From positions 42,126,383-42,190,382 of the forward strand of contig JACSVZ010000001.1 in the NCBI GenBank assembly GCA_014706295.1: 64,000 nucleotides of DNA, given 5' to 3'. Below are positions 51,901 through 61,900 of this stretch, one piece after another; position 1 is the stretch's first letter, and each line of letters begins with the position of its first letter. The position numbers and the translations under genes were made by a program. Source of the DNA: Lycocorax pyrrhopterus obiensis. Taxonomy: Eukaryota; Chordata; Aves; Passeriformes; Paradisaeidae. The notes below the pieces were generated by a model. It did not search any database and was not told the DNA's origin. It saw only the letters and a program-made list of their open reading frames with translations.

Positions 51901-52814
51901 GCTAAAGTAAGGAAAGACAATTCTGAACTAGGGATTCCATTTTTTCATATATAATCACAATGCGGCTCCACACCCTTAGAGCCATCCACCAAACTGACAC
52001 TTCAACTAAGGGAATAGATATTGGGGTATAATAATAGCTACTCTAGTCCACAGACAAGAGACTTAAAGAAAGTATTACTTCTTCAAGCTCTGGAGGCACT
52101 AAAGTTGTTTTATGAAATAAGTAGAAGAGATGAAAAGCATTAGGTTAAGAAAATTTTCCCTATTTTCATTCTGATGGTTGGCAAAGACGGATTCACTTGA
52201 GGCGTCGTGATAACTTTGGCTCAGGAAGAAAGCAAGAAAAGATGATTTTAGCCTAACATTTTAAATCCTTTCTAAGCATACAGTTACTGAAAGTAAGGCT
52301 TTCTATTCAGGGTTTGAGTTTTAGGCTGCCTTGACTATGAACGCTATCAGTCTTCATATCGGCACAAGACGCAAATTACGGAATTTTAGTATTTGTATAC
52401 ATTGTCCATTCAATGCTCATCAAACTAAAATTGATTAATTTCTACCAGAAACTCTGAATTTGGAGAATTGGCACCCCAGGGCTGCAGGAATCTTTCGGAG
52501 TGCTTCTCCACGGAGGAAATAATAGAACTTATTTTTTCTCACAGAGTTTTTGTGAAAGGCTAACACATAAAAAATAGCACAGCATACTTTCATACAATGA
52601 TTAAGGAAGAGAGTGGTAGAGAGAAGATGTTCAAGTTTCAGGTAACTAATGTTGCTAAAACCCCTGATTTAGCTCTTATTTACCATGATTAAACCAGAGC
52701 AAGGCTTTTGCCTACTGAGTGTTATGACAGACTGCCAGCCTTTGCTCTGTATTAGGCAAACATAAATAAAGGGAAAGATGGAGCAGATTCTCCAGGAAAC
52801 TATGCTAAAACACA
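45955..52814. other. Intronic sequence, mostly featureless
   Basis: AT-rich intron. It contains an ATTTGCAT octamer at 46401-46408, an 11-nt G run at 48038-48048, an AT-rich self-complementary patch at about 48440-48495, and the 182-codon minus-strand frame at 49712-50260 discussed under findings. No repeat family recognised. Confidence 0.5.
48440..48495. repeat. AT-rich self-complementary patch
   Basis: Interspersed ATATAT, ATGCAT and TAATAT words with repeated ATATGTAATA (twice, near 48439 and 48475) make this stretch nearly self-complementary. Probably a degraded AT microsatellite. Confidence 0.55.
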
Positions 52815-53785
52815 TGGAAAATAAAGAGGTAACTGGTGGCATTCGTATTGCTTTATGAAGGGGAAATCATATCTGAATTGGCAACCTCCTATGACGAGGC
52901 TACAGCATTGGCAGATAGAGCAGAGGAACTGACATTGTCTACCTGGACCCATGCAAAGGGTTTGACACTGTCCTGCATGACATCCTTGTCTCCAAATTAG
53001 AGAGACATGGATCTGATGGATGGACCACTTGGCGGAAAAAGAACTGGCTGGATGGCCGCACTCAGAGTTGTGGTCAATACCTCATTGTCCATGTGGAGCC
53101 CAGTGATGAGTGGTGTCCCTCAGGGGTCACTGCTGGGGCCGGTACTGTTTGATTTCTTTGTTGGTGACAGGGATAGTGGGATTGAGTGCACCCCCAGCAA
53201 GTTTGCTGATGACACCAAGCTTGTGTATGTGACAATGCCAAGCTCTCACCAGTGTGGCGTGGTCAGCATGCTGGAGGGAAGGGATGCGCTGTCCAGGGGT
53301 TCAGAGGGGCCTTGACAAGCTTGAGAGGTGGATCTGTGTGAACTTCATGAAATTCAGCAAGGCCAAGTGCCAAGTTCTGCACCTGGATCGTGGCAGTGCC
53401 ATACACACCTACAGGCTGAGTGGAGAGGTGATTGAGGGCAGCCCTGCAGAGAAGGCTTTGGGTGTGTTGGCTGATGAAAAACTCATATGAGCCAGCAGTG
53501 TGTGCTCACAGCCCAGAAAGGCAGCCCTGGGCTGCATTAAAAGCAGCGTGGCCAGCAGGGTGAGGGAGGTGATTCTGCCTCTTCACTCTGCTCTTCTGAG
53601 ATCCCACCTGGAGTGCTGCATCCAGCTCTGATGTCCCCAGCATAAGGACATGGAATGGTTGCAGCAAATCCAGAGGGCCACAAAGGTCATAAGAAGACTA
53701 GAGCACTTTCCCTACAAGGACAGGCTGAGTAAGTTGGAGCTGTTCAGCCTGGAGAAGAGAAGGTTGCTCTGAGACCTCCTAAAAA
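52815..53785 (+). mobile_element. CR1 LINE reverse-transcriptase fragment
   Basis: A degraded CR1 ORF2 copy. [13 protein letters not shown] is encoded around 53113-53151 and the catalytic box FADDTKLVY follows at 53202-53228, both classic for non-LTR reverse transcriptase. A frameshift near 53290-53315 moves the frame before [20 protein letters not shown] (from about 53312), and a stop ends that frame at 53488-53490. DNA-level similarity continues through GTGGCCAGCAGGGTGAGGGA, CCCACCTGGAGTGCTGCATC, AGGGCCACAAAGGTCATAAG and CAGCCTGGAGAAGAGAAGG, stopping near 53785. The CR1 3' untranslated region and tail are absent, and the copy begins in mid-ORF. It cannot encode a working enzyme. Confidence 0.95.
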
Positions 53786-56650
53786 TCACAAGAAAATAGT
53801 AAAGGATTACCATTACAATTATACACCGATTTTTCTATGAATCAAAGTGAATCTTGATGACACAGTTATTCTTGTAATAAGTCTTTAAAAAAGTCACATT
53901 GGGGTGGTCTCTTGAAACATTAAAAGGAAAATGTTTATCCTTGTGCTTGCACATGGAACAGAGAAAGCATAGAGACCTGAGGACTTTCGTAAGCAGTAAA
54001 TAAAAACTGATTGCATATTTTCATCACTAAAACTTTCACTAGGACTAAGTAAATAAGGTTTTGTCAGGTAGTTTTTCTGAAAATGATCTAGTTGCTCTAA
54101 GTGAGACTGCATGGTATACTCTGCCTCAGGAGAACTCCTAAGGTAAGCGTCTGAGTCATACTGATGGGAAGAAAAAAGAAAAAAGGGATTCTTAAAGCAC
54201 AAAAAGAAGAAAGTTAATTAGCAATGCAGAGCCGTTGTAATGAAAATAAGTGAAATAATTTTAACACTGGAAGGAGAAGCTTTTGCTGAAGCCTTGCAGG
54301 TATGATTTTCTCCTCTGGTGAAGCCTGGTAGGATGGTGGCAGTAAGAGGTGTCTGGCTCTCAGCTTTGCAGACCTTGAATCCTGCAGTGTTAACACACTG
54401 CCTGCTGATCTGCCTTACTACACCACAGAGCTTGTCAAATATGGAATACACTCATAGCAAAGCCACTTGCTCTCCACTCTAAGCAGAAGGATGGCTGTGG
54501 ACTTGAACTCTTGGCTCCTTTTCACAGACAGGGATGCAATCTCTGTTACTGCACAACTCCGGAAGTGTTTTCCACAATCTCCTGCCTACTAAAACATGGG
54601 GGTAAGGTTGAGGGGAGTGTGATTTATCATTAAATAATTTGTAGGAAAAAAAAAAAGGACTTGTAATTCCTGCTACTATAAATAGCCATGCAGTGTCAAA
54701 CCTCCACAGATTGCATTTGATACACTACTACACACTAACTACAGCAACAAAGAATGTATCAATTACTTTAGATTTCCACAAAAAAAAAAAAGCTCAGATA
54801 CAGTAATTGCTACGATTAAAACAACTACCTGGATTTTTACTCGTCTGTTGTGCTGAATTACTTATGTAAGGATTGTCATACTTGGCTTACAATCTTGCTA
54901 GACTTTCAGGTTTAGTATCATCTATGTTTTTGTCTCAAGACAGAAGAAACTTAAGTCTAATACTAATTGTGAAAGAAATCTTGCAAAAAACAAATGGGTT
55001 ATGGCCACTTTGCCATCCTGAACCTGTGATTAAGGCAGCTGTCAGAACAAGATGCACTTCCTTCCACGGAAAGAATCTTTTTAGGGCTGTTGATTCTGAA
55101 GCTGAATGAGGATACCAAGAGAAAGTGTGGTGTCCACTGAGGGGGGCTCATTTTTCAACTGACATTCTTGCTTGAGAAAAAGAGCAGTTGAAGGGAAATA
55201 AATGACCAATTATAGGGAAGGCTAAGGTTAGGGAGTCAAAGAATCTCAAGATAGGAATAGGGACTTAAATACAGGTTGGTAAGAGAAAGAGGAGAAACAG
55301 TATTGCTAAAATTGAATGTCATTCCCTAAGATATAGGAGCTTTAAATTTTTGTAAGTGGGAATAATTTTATCCATCTCTTCTGTGTTTCTGTGACAGAAT
55401 GAACAGTGGGATCCCTGATTCTTATTGCTGTTAATTGGTATAACTCCATGGAGAGGAGCATAATTTTGACTATATTTGTTGGGCCATGAGACAGAGAAAA
55501 TCCCCTTTTCCCCACTCCACAGAATCAGTCAGCTCCTCCCTGAGGCAATCTCTTTCCTCAGCAGCACAGTTCCTCTGCTCATGCTTTTTATCTTGCATTT
55601 GCTAACTTTGCTTGAGATGGGTGCAAAGGAGATTATGATGGGTAACTAACAGGCAAAACATCAGAAGCAAGCTTTGCAAAATACACATTTTCAAAGTCAG
55701 TGTGGTGGGTTTACTCTTAAATACCTCTTAAATATTTTATATAGATACCTGGAAGGAGCATTTTTTCATTACAGTTTCATAATTATAATATGATATTAAA
55801 GACTGTCTTCCTTTCTCAGGCAAAATTCTGAGTTGCAGATGATCTGCTAGAAAGGGATGTGCTACATTTGGCTTTTATCGCGTAATAACATAGGCAACAA
55901 AATACAAAAAGCCTATAATGAAACGTTACACAAAAAAGACACAGACCTTAAGGTGACAAAAGCAGGAAATATGTAATAAGCCATGTGTCGTGCTGCTGCA
56001 GCTGTTTCACCTCTTACCAATTTTCACAGTCTATAAAATCTTGGAAAGCACCAGATGTTTAGGGGAAGTTGTCCCAGTCTCCCTAGCTTTGAAAGTAGAG
56101 GCAAGATTTATTAGAGCTATATATACGTGATTTCAGTCCTAGCTTCTATATTTATAAACTAGGTGAAACATGCAACACATCCTGTTGTCAAACAGCCCAT
56201 TTACTTTCTTCTGCTCCTCCTCATGTGCAGATCTTGGCTGTTGCTGGACCATAGCTGTAACTACAGAGCAGTATCAGGACATGCAGTCCAAACTACAGAA
56301 TTTACTCAGTTACTGACAAACATATCCGAGAGTTTTCTCCTAGTACCAACTTCTGTCAAAACAACCTTGCAATGCACAGATTATGAACTAAGCAAAACTA
56401 TCTTGTGTATGAATATGCACTAACATTTGGGATTCCTGCCTAGGCAGAGGCTGTTAATGCACAAAATTATATATTTTTTTTTTGCTAGTGCATGGTTCCT
56501 AGTATTGGAACAGGGATAAAACTGCTCATGCATAATTTCCAATCTTTCATAGCTCAGCGGGGCTGTAAAATGCTGCTGTTCGTTTTAATTCAGTGCATAG
56601 AAGTTTTGTTGTGTTTACCACTAAGGGAATTGCATGTGTTATTAGAAAGC

Positions 56651-56668
56651 CTCTGACAGCTGTCAGAG
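56651..56668. promoter_or_regulatory. Perfect 18-bp palindrome with TGACAGCTGTCA core
   Basis: CTCTGACAGCTGTCAGAG reads identically on both strands. Its core TGACAGCTGTCA is the dimeric site known for TALE homeodomain factors (TGIF, MEIS, PKNOX) and contains a CAGCTG E-box. A further GCTGTCAGAGG lies at about 56730. Binding is inferred from motif only. Confidence 0.4.
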
Positions 56669-57998
56669 ACAGAGACAACCTGCCTCATTTCAATCTTTCA
56701 TAAAGGAAGGACCCTCATCTTCAGCAAAGCTGTCAGAGGCCTGAAAAATGGGATAAAACAGAATACCTTTTCCAAAAACATGAAAATCTCTGTATCTCCT
56801 CTATTTTCTTTCCCATAAAGTTACAGAGGGGAAGCTGTATAGTTAGAAGAAAGAGGAAATATGATTTGATGTATTTGTACTGCATACTGGCTTGTCATCA
56901 CTGACCTGTAGGGATAATTGCATACTAGCCTGCCTGACATGGTATTTAATAAATTAGCACTATGTTTTAACATAACATACAAGCTTTCATGCAGTTTTTA
57001 TTTTCTGAGAGCAAGAACAATCAAAACCAGAGAGACATTGATGAAGACAAGGGCCTTGCAGCAAAGACTCTGAAAGTCTGAATCTCTAAGCATTTCCACA
57101 CTTTCCAACACATCTCACCCTGCCCAGCACTCTCACTGAATTTAAAGCAACAGAAAAGGAAATCTTCTCTTAACACCTCAAACCTTAACTTCCAGCTTTT
57201 GATTTAAACAGGTGCTTGCCTTAACAAAAACTCTGTTGTTTATTTTAGTTCAAACATTTGAGGGTTTTTTTCCCTAAAAGCCTACTTTTTTAAAAATCAG
57301 AATTAGTGACATTTCAGCACTTGCTTATTCTTCAGTGACAGAGAAAGTAGCTTATGCAATGTCTTTAACAGGTTAGCATTGTCTTCCCATCAGCTCCTAC
57401 TTAGCTTTCTGATGACAACCAGATTCTCCTTTTCACTCCAGTAATCCCACAGGCATCCCTCCATACAGCACTGTTTCTGATGTCAACTCCTTTAACCAGT
57501 ACAAGAGACTGGGAAGGCAAGTGTATCTGCATCATTTGTTTAATATTGTTGTTTGCATGCTATTTTTATAGCACACTCAATGCTCGTTTTCACTTTTCAT
57601 ACTCTGATTCATTTTTCATCCTGTTTTCTTCTCCCTATCCATCTTGCACTGCTGAGTAAAGCAAAAATCCATGAATGAGTCAGAGTCAAATTTTCAAAGT
57701 CACATTGGTCAGTGGGGTTTGAAATTAAGCAGAATGAGATTGCTTATGTTTTATCTTTCCAAAAATAGAAAACAAATTTCCTTTCTTTGGCTGCAATAAA
57801 GAAAGTTTTATCCCATTTTTTTCCAGCTGCATTTATTTTTCTGAAATCTAGTCTAGACTATGATGCTCATCAGCGTCTAGGGTAACTAGCTGTTTCCATT
57901 CCTTCCATGTTGTCATCAGCCTTGTCTAATTGTCATCCTATCCTATCACCAAAAGCAACCTAAAACTAATATTTCTCGTTATATGTTACTCTTCTGGG

Positions 57999-58068
57999 AG
58001 GGTTTTTTTGGTTGTGGGTTTTGGGCTTTTTTTTGTTGGCTGGCTTTTGTTTTGCTTTGTTTTGCTAC
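57999..58068. repeat. T/G-rich low-complexity sequence
   Basis: Runs of T broken by G (GGGTTTTGGGC, TTTTGTTTTGCTTTGTTTTG) form a low-complexity tract of about 70 bp. On the GPC6 coding strand it is A/C-rich. Confidence 0.7.
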
Positions 58069-58743
58069 AGGATAGCTGAATGACTCTTTAAGGGAGATTT
58101 CTTTTTTGTTTTATTCGTAGTTTATTTGAGTGAAGAACTATGTGAATAAAACCATAGGAGCAGTTTTTCTTAAATACATACTCTATGCTCCATTCTAACA
58201 TTGGGTTGCATGTTGGGTACTTTCTATTCAGTACACTAGAAGAGAGAAATTAGCATATTTTCAGCAAGAATGAGGAATTAATAATTTCTCATGTATGTAA
58301 CTTTTGAAGGTTTTTGCCTATATACTACGAGAATTAAGAACAGCAGCTGTTGTGATTTATGTTGACTGGATGTTATACAATGTTATTATCTTCTCAGCTT
58401 GCAAGAGCCTAGTTTTCAGTTGTAATACACACTATTTCTCCCATGTTAAGCTTGTTATCAAATCCTCAACCAAATCTTTCTCAACATTTCACATAGCATG
58501 TCATAATTCAGCTCAGGAGCTGTAACACCACACCATTCCTTCGGAAATACGAAATGTGAAACGTGACTGGCTTAGGGCAGGGCGAGCAGTCACTTCTTAC
58601 TGCAAGCCATTAAGTTCAATTAGAAAGCGAGCTGCATCTGCAGTTGCTTCATTCTGAATATTGACCAACAGTGTCTTCTAACCTCACAGAACTCTGCAGA
58701 GATTTGCTGTTCCAGAGTTTCCTTTCACTAATATTTAAACTCT

Positions 58744-58749
58744 TCTTAC
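58744..58749 (-). promoter_or_regulatory. GPC6: Splice donor of the GPC6 exon
   Basis: The minus strand reads ATAG|GTAAGA across 58753-58744, a strong consensus 5' splice site. The glypican similarity stops here: the reading frame beyond it (GKKSLNI...) is not glypican-like and reaches a stop at about 58649. The phase-1 exit leaves a G that would start the next codon, expected to be the aspartate that follows NLFI in glypicans. Confidence 0.92.
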
Positions 58750-58915
58750 CTATGAACAGATTCCACTCAGTATCCAAATCAGCCTGATTTGCTAGGCAGC
58801 CCTTCATTACATTGAGGCAATAGTTGTTGCAAGGTTTCACAGTGGGAAGTCCTCTGCAGTAAGGGCAGTACAACATCTTCATTAACGCCCGGATGCACCC
58901 TGGGGTGGGACTGAC
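58750..58915 (-). CDS. GPC6: Glypican-6 internal coding exon (probably exon 4)
   Basis: Glypican-6 is a GPI-anchored heparan-sulphate proteoglycan core protein of the cell surface that modulates growth-factor and morphogen signalling. Read on the minus strand, the exon opens with VSPTPGC and continues through [19 protein letters not shown], then [19 protein letters not shown], ending TEWNLFI plus one base. That is 55 codons and 1 nt, so it enters in phase 0 and leaves in phase 1. Six cysteines fit the conserved glypican disulphide pattern. The [13 protein letters not shown] stretch matches my memory of GPC6 better than GPC4, whose version reads differently at several of these residues. The exon has no stop or frameshift. 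It is preceded by a pyrimidine-rich tract and AG, and followed by GTAAGA. It covers roughly residues 240-295 of a protein of about 555 residues. The family is nearly certain. The paralogue and exon number come from recall. Confidence 0.95.
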
Positions 58916-58957
58916 CTGCAGAGTTTAAGGCAGGGAAAGAAAAAGAAAAAGGAGGAA
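58916..58957 (-). promoter_or_regulatory. GPC6: Splice acceptor and polypyrimidine tract of the GPC6 exon
   Basis: On the minus strand a C/T-dominated tract (complement of the A/G run at about 58929-58957) leads to CTCTGCAG, with the AG at 58917-58916 directly before the first exon base at 58915. Translation from the following GTC codon gives the glypican sequence in frame, which fixes this acceptor. Confidence 0.9.
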
Positions 58958-61900
58958 ATCAATCTCCTGTTCTGTGAATTTCGGGATGGCTGAGATTATG
59001 CCTCTCAAGCAATAAGTGCAGAAGGGGCAATTTGTGAAAAGAGCTCAACCCTTAATAACACCCTCCTATAAGACTGATCGATTCCTGCCAATTACCTTCA
59101 TTTAGCACAGCAGCGACTTTCAGGAATGCAAAAATCAACACTCCCTTACTGATAGCAGTGCTTGCCTCCCCAGCCCTCCCACACAAAATCTGCTGGAAAG
59201 CGAAGGAAAAACATTCAGGGAATCAGCTGGGTAGTAACTGACTGATCCTAACATGGAGGATCCTGAGGAGACTCCTCACTCTTCCTATGTAAACTAGAAC
59301 TGTCAGTCACACCAGCACTGGATTAAAATCTCCTCTTTATCAAAGCACAGTAAATCCAGGATAATCTTGACGGTTTCTATAAATTTATTCAGAACTGCAC
59401 CATGACAAAGGGATATCATTCTGTTTTCAGACAGAAATACCCTTCTGTCTTCTCAGACAAATTCATAAAGAGATCAGACAGGGTTTGTTTGGGGTTTTTA
59501 ATTTTTTTTGTATGCTTTCAACATCTCAAGTGACAAAAAGCATTACAGACAACAGTCTAATGCATTTCAATTTACATATCAGTATGGCACGTGTCTGCAC
59601 ATGGTGAACTTCTCTTCTGTGTTTAATTGTCTCATCTCAGACTTTAAAAGTCATCTGTACTAGTAAAATATACATTCTCATGCCAAAGTTTCTAACTTGG
59701 ATTAAAAGTGTGCACTAGGTACTACTCACATTAGCATCTTGTCACGGTGCAGTGGAGCACAAGTTTCTCATGCTGGAGTGACAATCTAGAGCAATGACAA
59801 AGGGCTGCAGGTTCCTCAGTGATTTCAAAATTCCTGGACAGGAGATTGCAAAGCAATGGCACTCCTTCCACTCAACCTGTTGGTTTATGAATAAATGCAA
59901 CACTACTGATATGAATTTGCAGGGATTAATCTGTTTTTCCATAATCATGGTAACTTGTGCTGAAAGCATGGATCTAACTGCACTGTAGTGGTACAGGCTG
60001 AAGTGATTGATGTCATTTGTATTATCAGGATTGTACTAAAATTGTGTTTCTTTTCTTTTTCTCTGGAATTTGTTTTTCCCTTTTTGATGTTAAATCATTG
60101 ATTTTTAGAGAACATACTCTTTACACAGGACGTTTTTACATGAAAATAGTTCTGTTACGAGATATAGCACATGCTTCTGAGTATGCTCAGAAGGGATTTT
60201 TGCCTTTGTTTCCTAGGGAAATGCACTTTACTAGTACAACACTGATGGTATGTGTGAAGGTATATGTATCCATCCTTTTCCAATAGCTTTTGAACCATCA
60301 GCCACTTTCTATCAAATTTGACTGAGCACTTCAGTTCTCAGTGCATTAAGATCCTACATGTTTTTTCTTTCTAAATAGACATCTTAGGGAAAGGAGAGAG
60401 GCTCTATTATTGAGGCCTTTATTGAGGAAAAGGGTGAAACAAGAGGTCAGTTCCTCACAGGTATCAAAGGATCCATGTTGAAAATGATGCTATGAATGAC
60501 CCACTGGTTAGAAAAAGCACATGGGGAAACTTTCACCTTATTGAACAGCAGAAAATCCAGATTCAAAAGAAGGTGTGTTTTACTATTTTCATTGCTCAGA
60601 ACTACTTTTTAGAGTCACTTATCCAGCTGCTGTATACCTCCAAACCTAGAACAGGTCAATTTTTACAAAAAGACTGGCACCAAAGAAGGAAGGAAGCAGA
60701 ATATGTATATTTACAGGCAAAACCAGAATCTTCAAATTTACATTGAAATTGCTGCTTAAAGCCATAGGTTATTTCTATCTGTGAGTACTGAGAGTTTTAT
60801 CAGCTAGGTTCCTTTCATGCTTAAAGTTACGCTTCTTCCCAGTTCCAGTAGCCTTGTCAACACCAAGTCATCAGCACCTAGTTGGCCCCTAAATTCAGTT
60901 GGAATCCACATGTTCTCACATCCACACCTTCTCAAATCCACTTTGGTACTTGTGCTGCCATATACCTGTAAGATCTTGATCTTACACAGAAACTTCCTGT
61001 CAATCTAATTCTCGAAAAGCATATCTAAAAGACAGAAGACAGTCCCTGTCTTTATATGGTATATTACCTTTCTTATATTGCCTTTATATAAAAAAAAAAT
61101 CATCAATATTTATGTGAGCCTTATTTTATAACAAGTGCAGTCTGAGAGGAAACTAGCTATCATGCCTTACTCTGCCAGAGATCCAGATCATGTTTCAGAT
61201 CTGCTAGGACAGAACCCTAAAGGCCAGTTAGAGTATCTATTTACACAGGCACTGTGAACCTTGAATTCTTGTCACATTACAGAATTGCTTTAACAGAGTA
61301 CTTCCCATCACAGTCCACCGTGAAGTAGTCAGGATAACTTCCAACCACTCGAAAAGAATGAGCAGGACCCAGGTGTCTCATATCATGTCTGAATGTCTTA
61401 ATATTTCCCATACAAAATGGTGGCATCATTAACAGCATTTTACAAGGAAGAAAGGTGCTCTGCTTATGTTAGGAGTGAAGTAATATGCTTTTTTAAGAGA
61501 AGGAGCCAAGAGGTGAATCCAAGCAAAAAGCAGATGGAGAAGGTTTCTACAGAAGCCTCTGTCATATTGTTTATATCATATCTGACTTATCTATGTCATC
61601 TTCTGACAAAGACTAACACAAGCAGATCCTTGCTGATCAAGCTGGATGTTGCAGAACTTGGTTTCAGAATACACTACACTGGTGACATAAAATAGAAGCA
61701 CAGATGAATTGCTGTGCCTGCTGGCTTGCGTTCACTTTGCTTACTGCTTGCACCTTCTGCTCCAAGCTGGCCACATCCCATACTACCTCACTGTGTTGGC
61801 ACTACATCTCCTCTGGGTTCCACTTAGTGCCTGAGTGACTAAAATACACAATTATTATTTTGTGTGGTTTTTTTCAGCTCAAAGTGTTCAGAATAATAGG

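Larger units (their letters stand above)
53786..58743. other. Intronic sequence flanking the exon
   Basis: About 5 kb of AT-rich intron with no recognised transposable element. Holds the palindrome at 56651-56668 and a T/G-rich low-complexity run at about 57999-58068. Open frames under 105 codons lack recognisable similarity. Confidence 0.55.
1..58749 (-). other. GPC6: GPC6 intron downstream of the exon (partial)
   Basis: All sequence left of the exon lies 3' of it on the GPC6 coding strand, so it is intron unless another gene is nested here. I looked in the minus-strand frames for the next glypican segment (LVAERLEGPF-type sequence) and did not find it. The intron is therefore at least 58.7 kb, in keeping with the very long introns of GPC6 in other vertebrates. 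Repeats inside it are listed separately. Confidence 0.85.

Noticed and set aside
53007..53490. Two open frames that look like a reverse-transcriptase gene
   Set aside because: They are parts of one frameshifted CR1 relic, not an active or domesticated gene.
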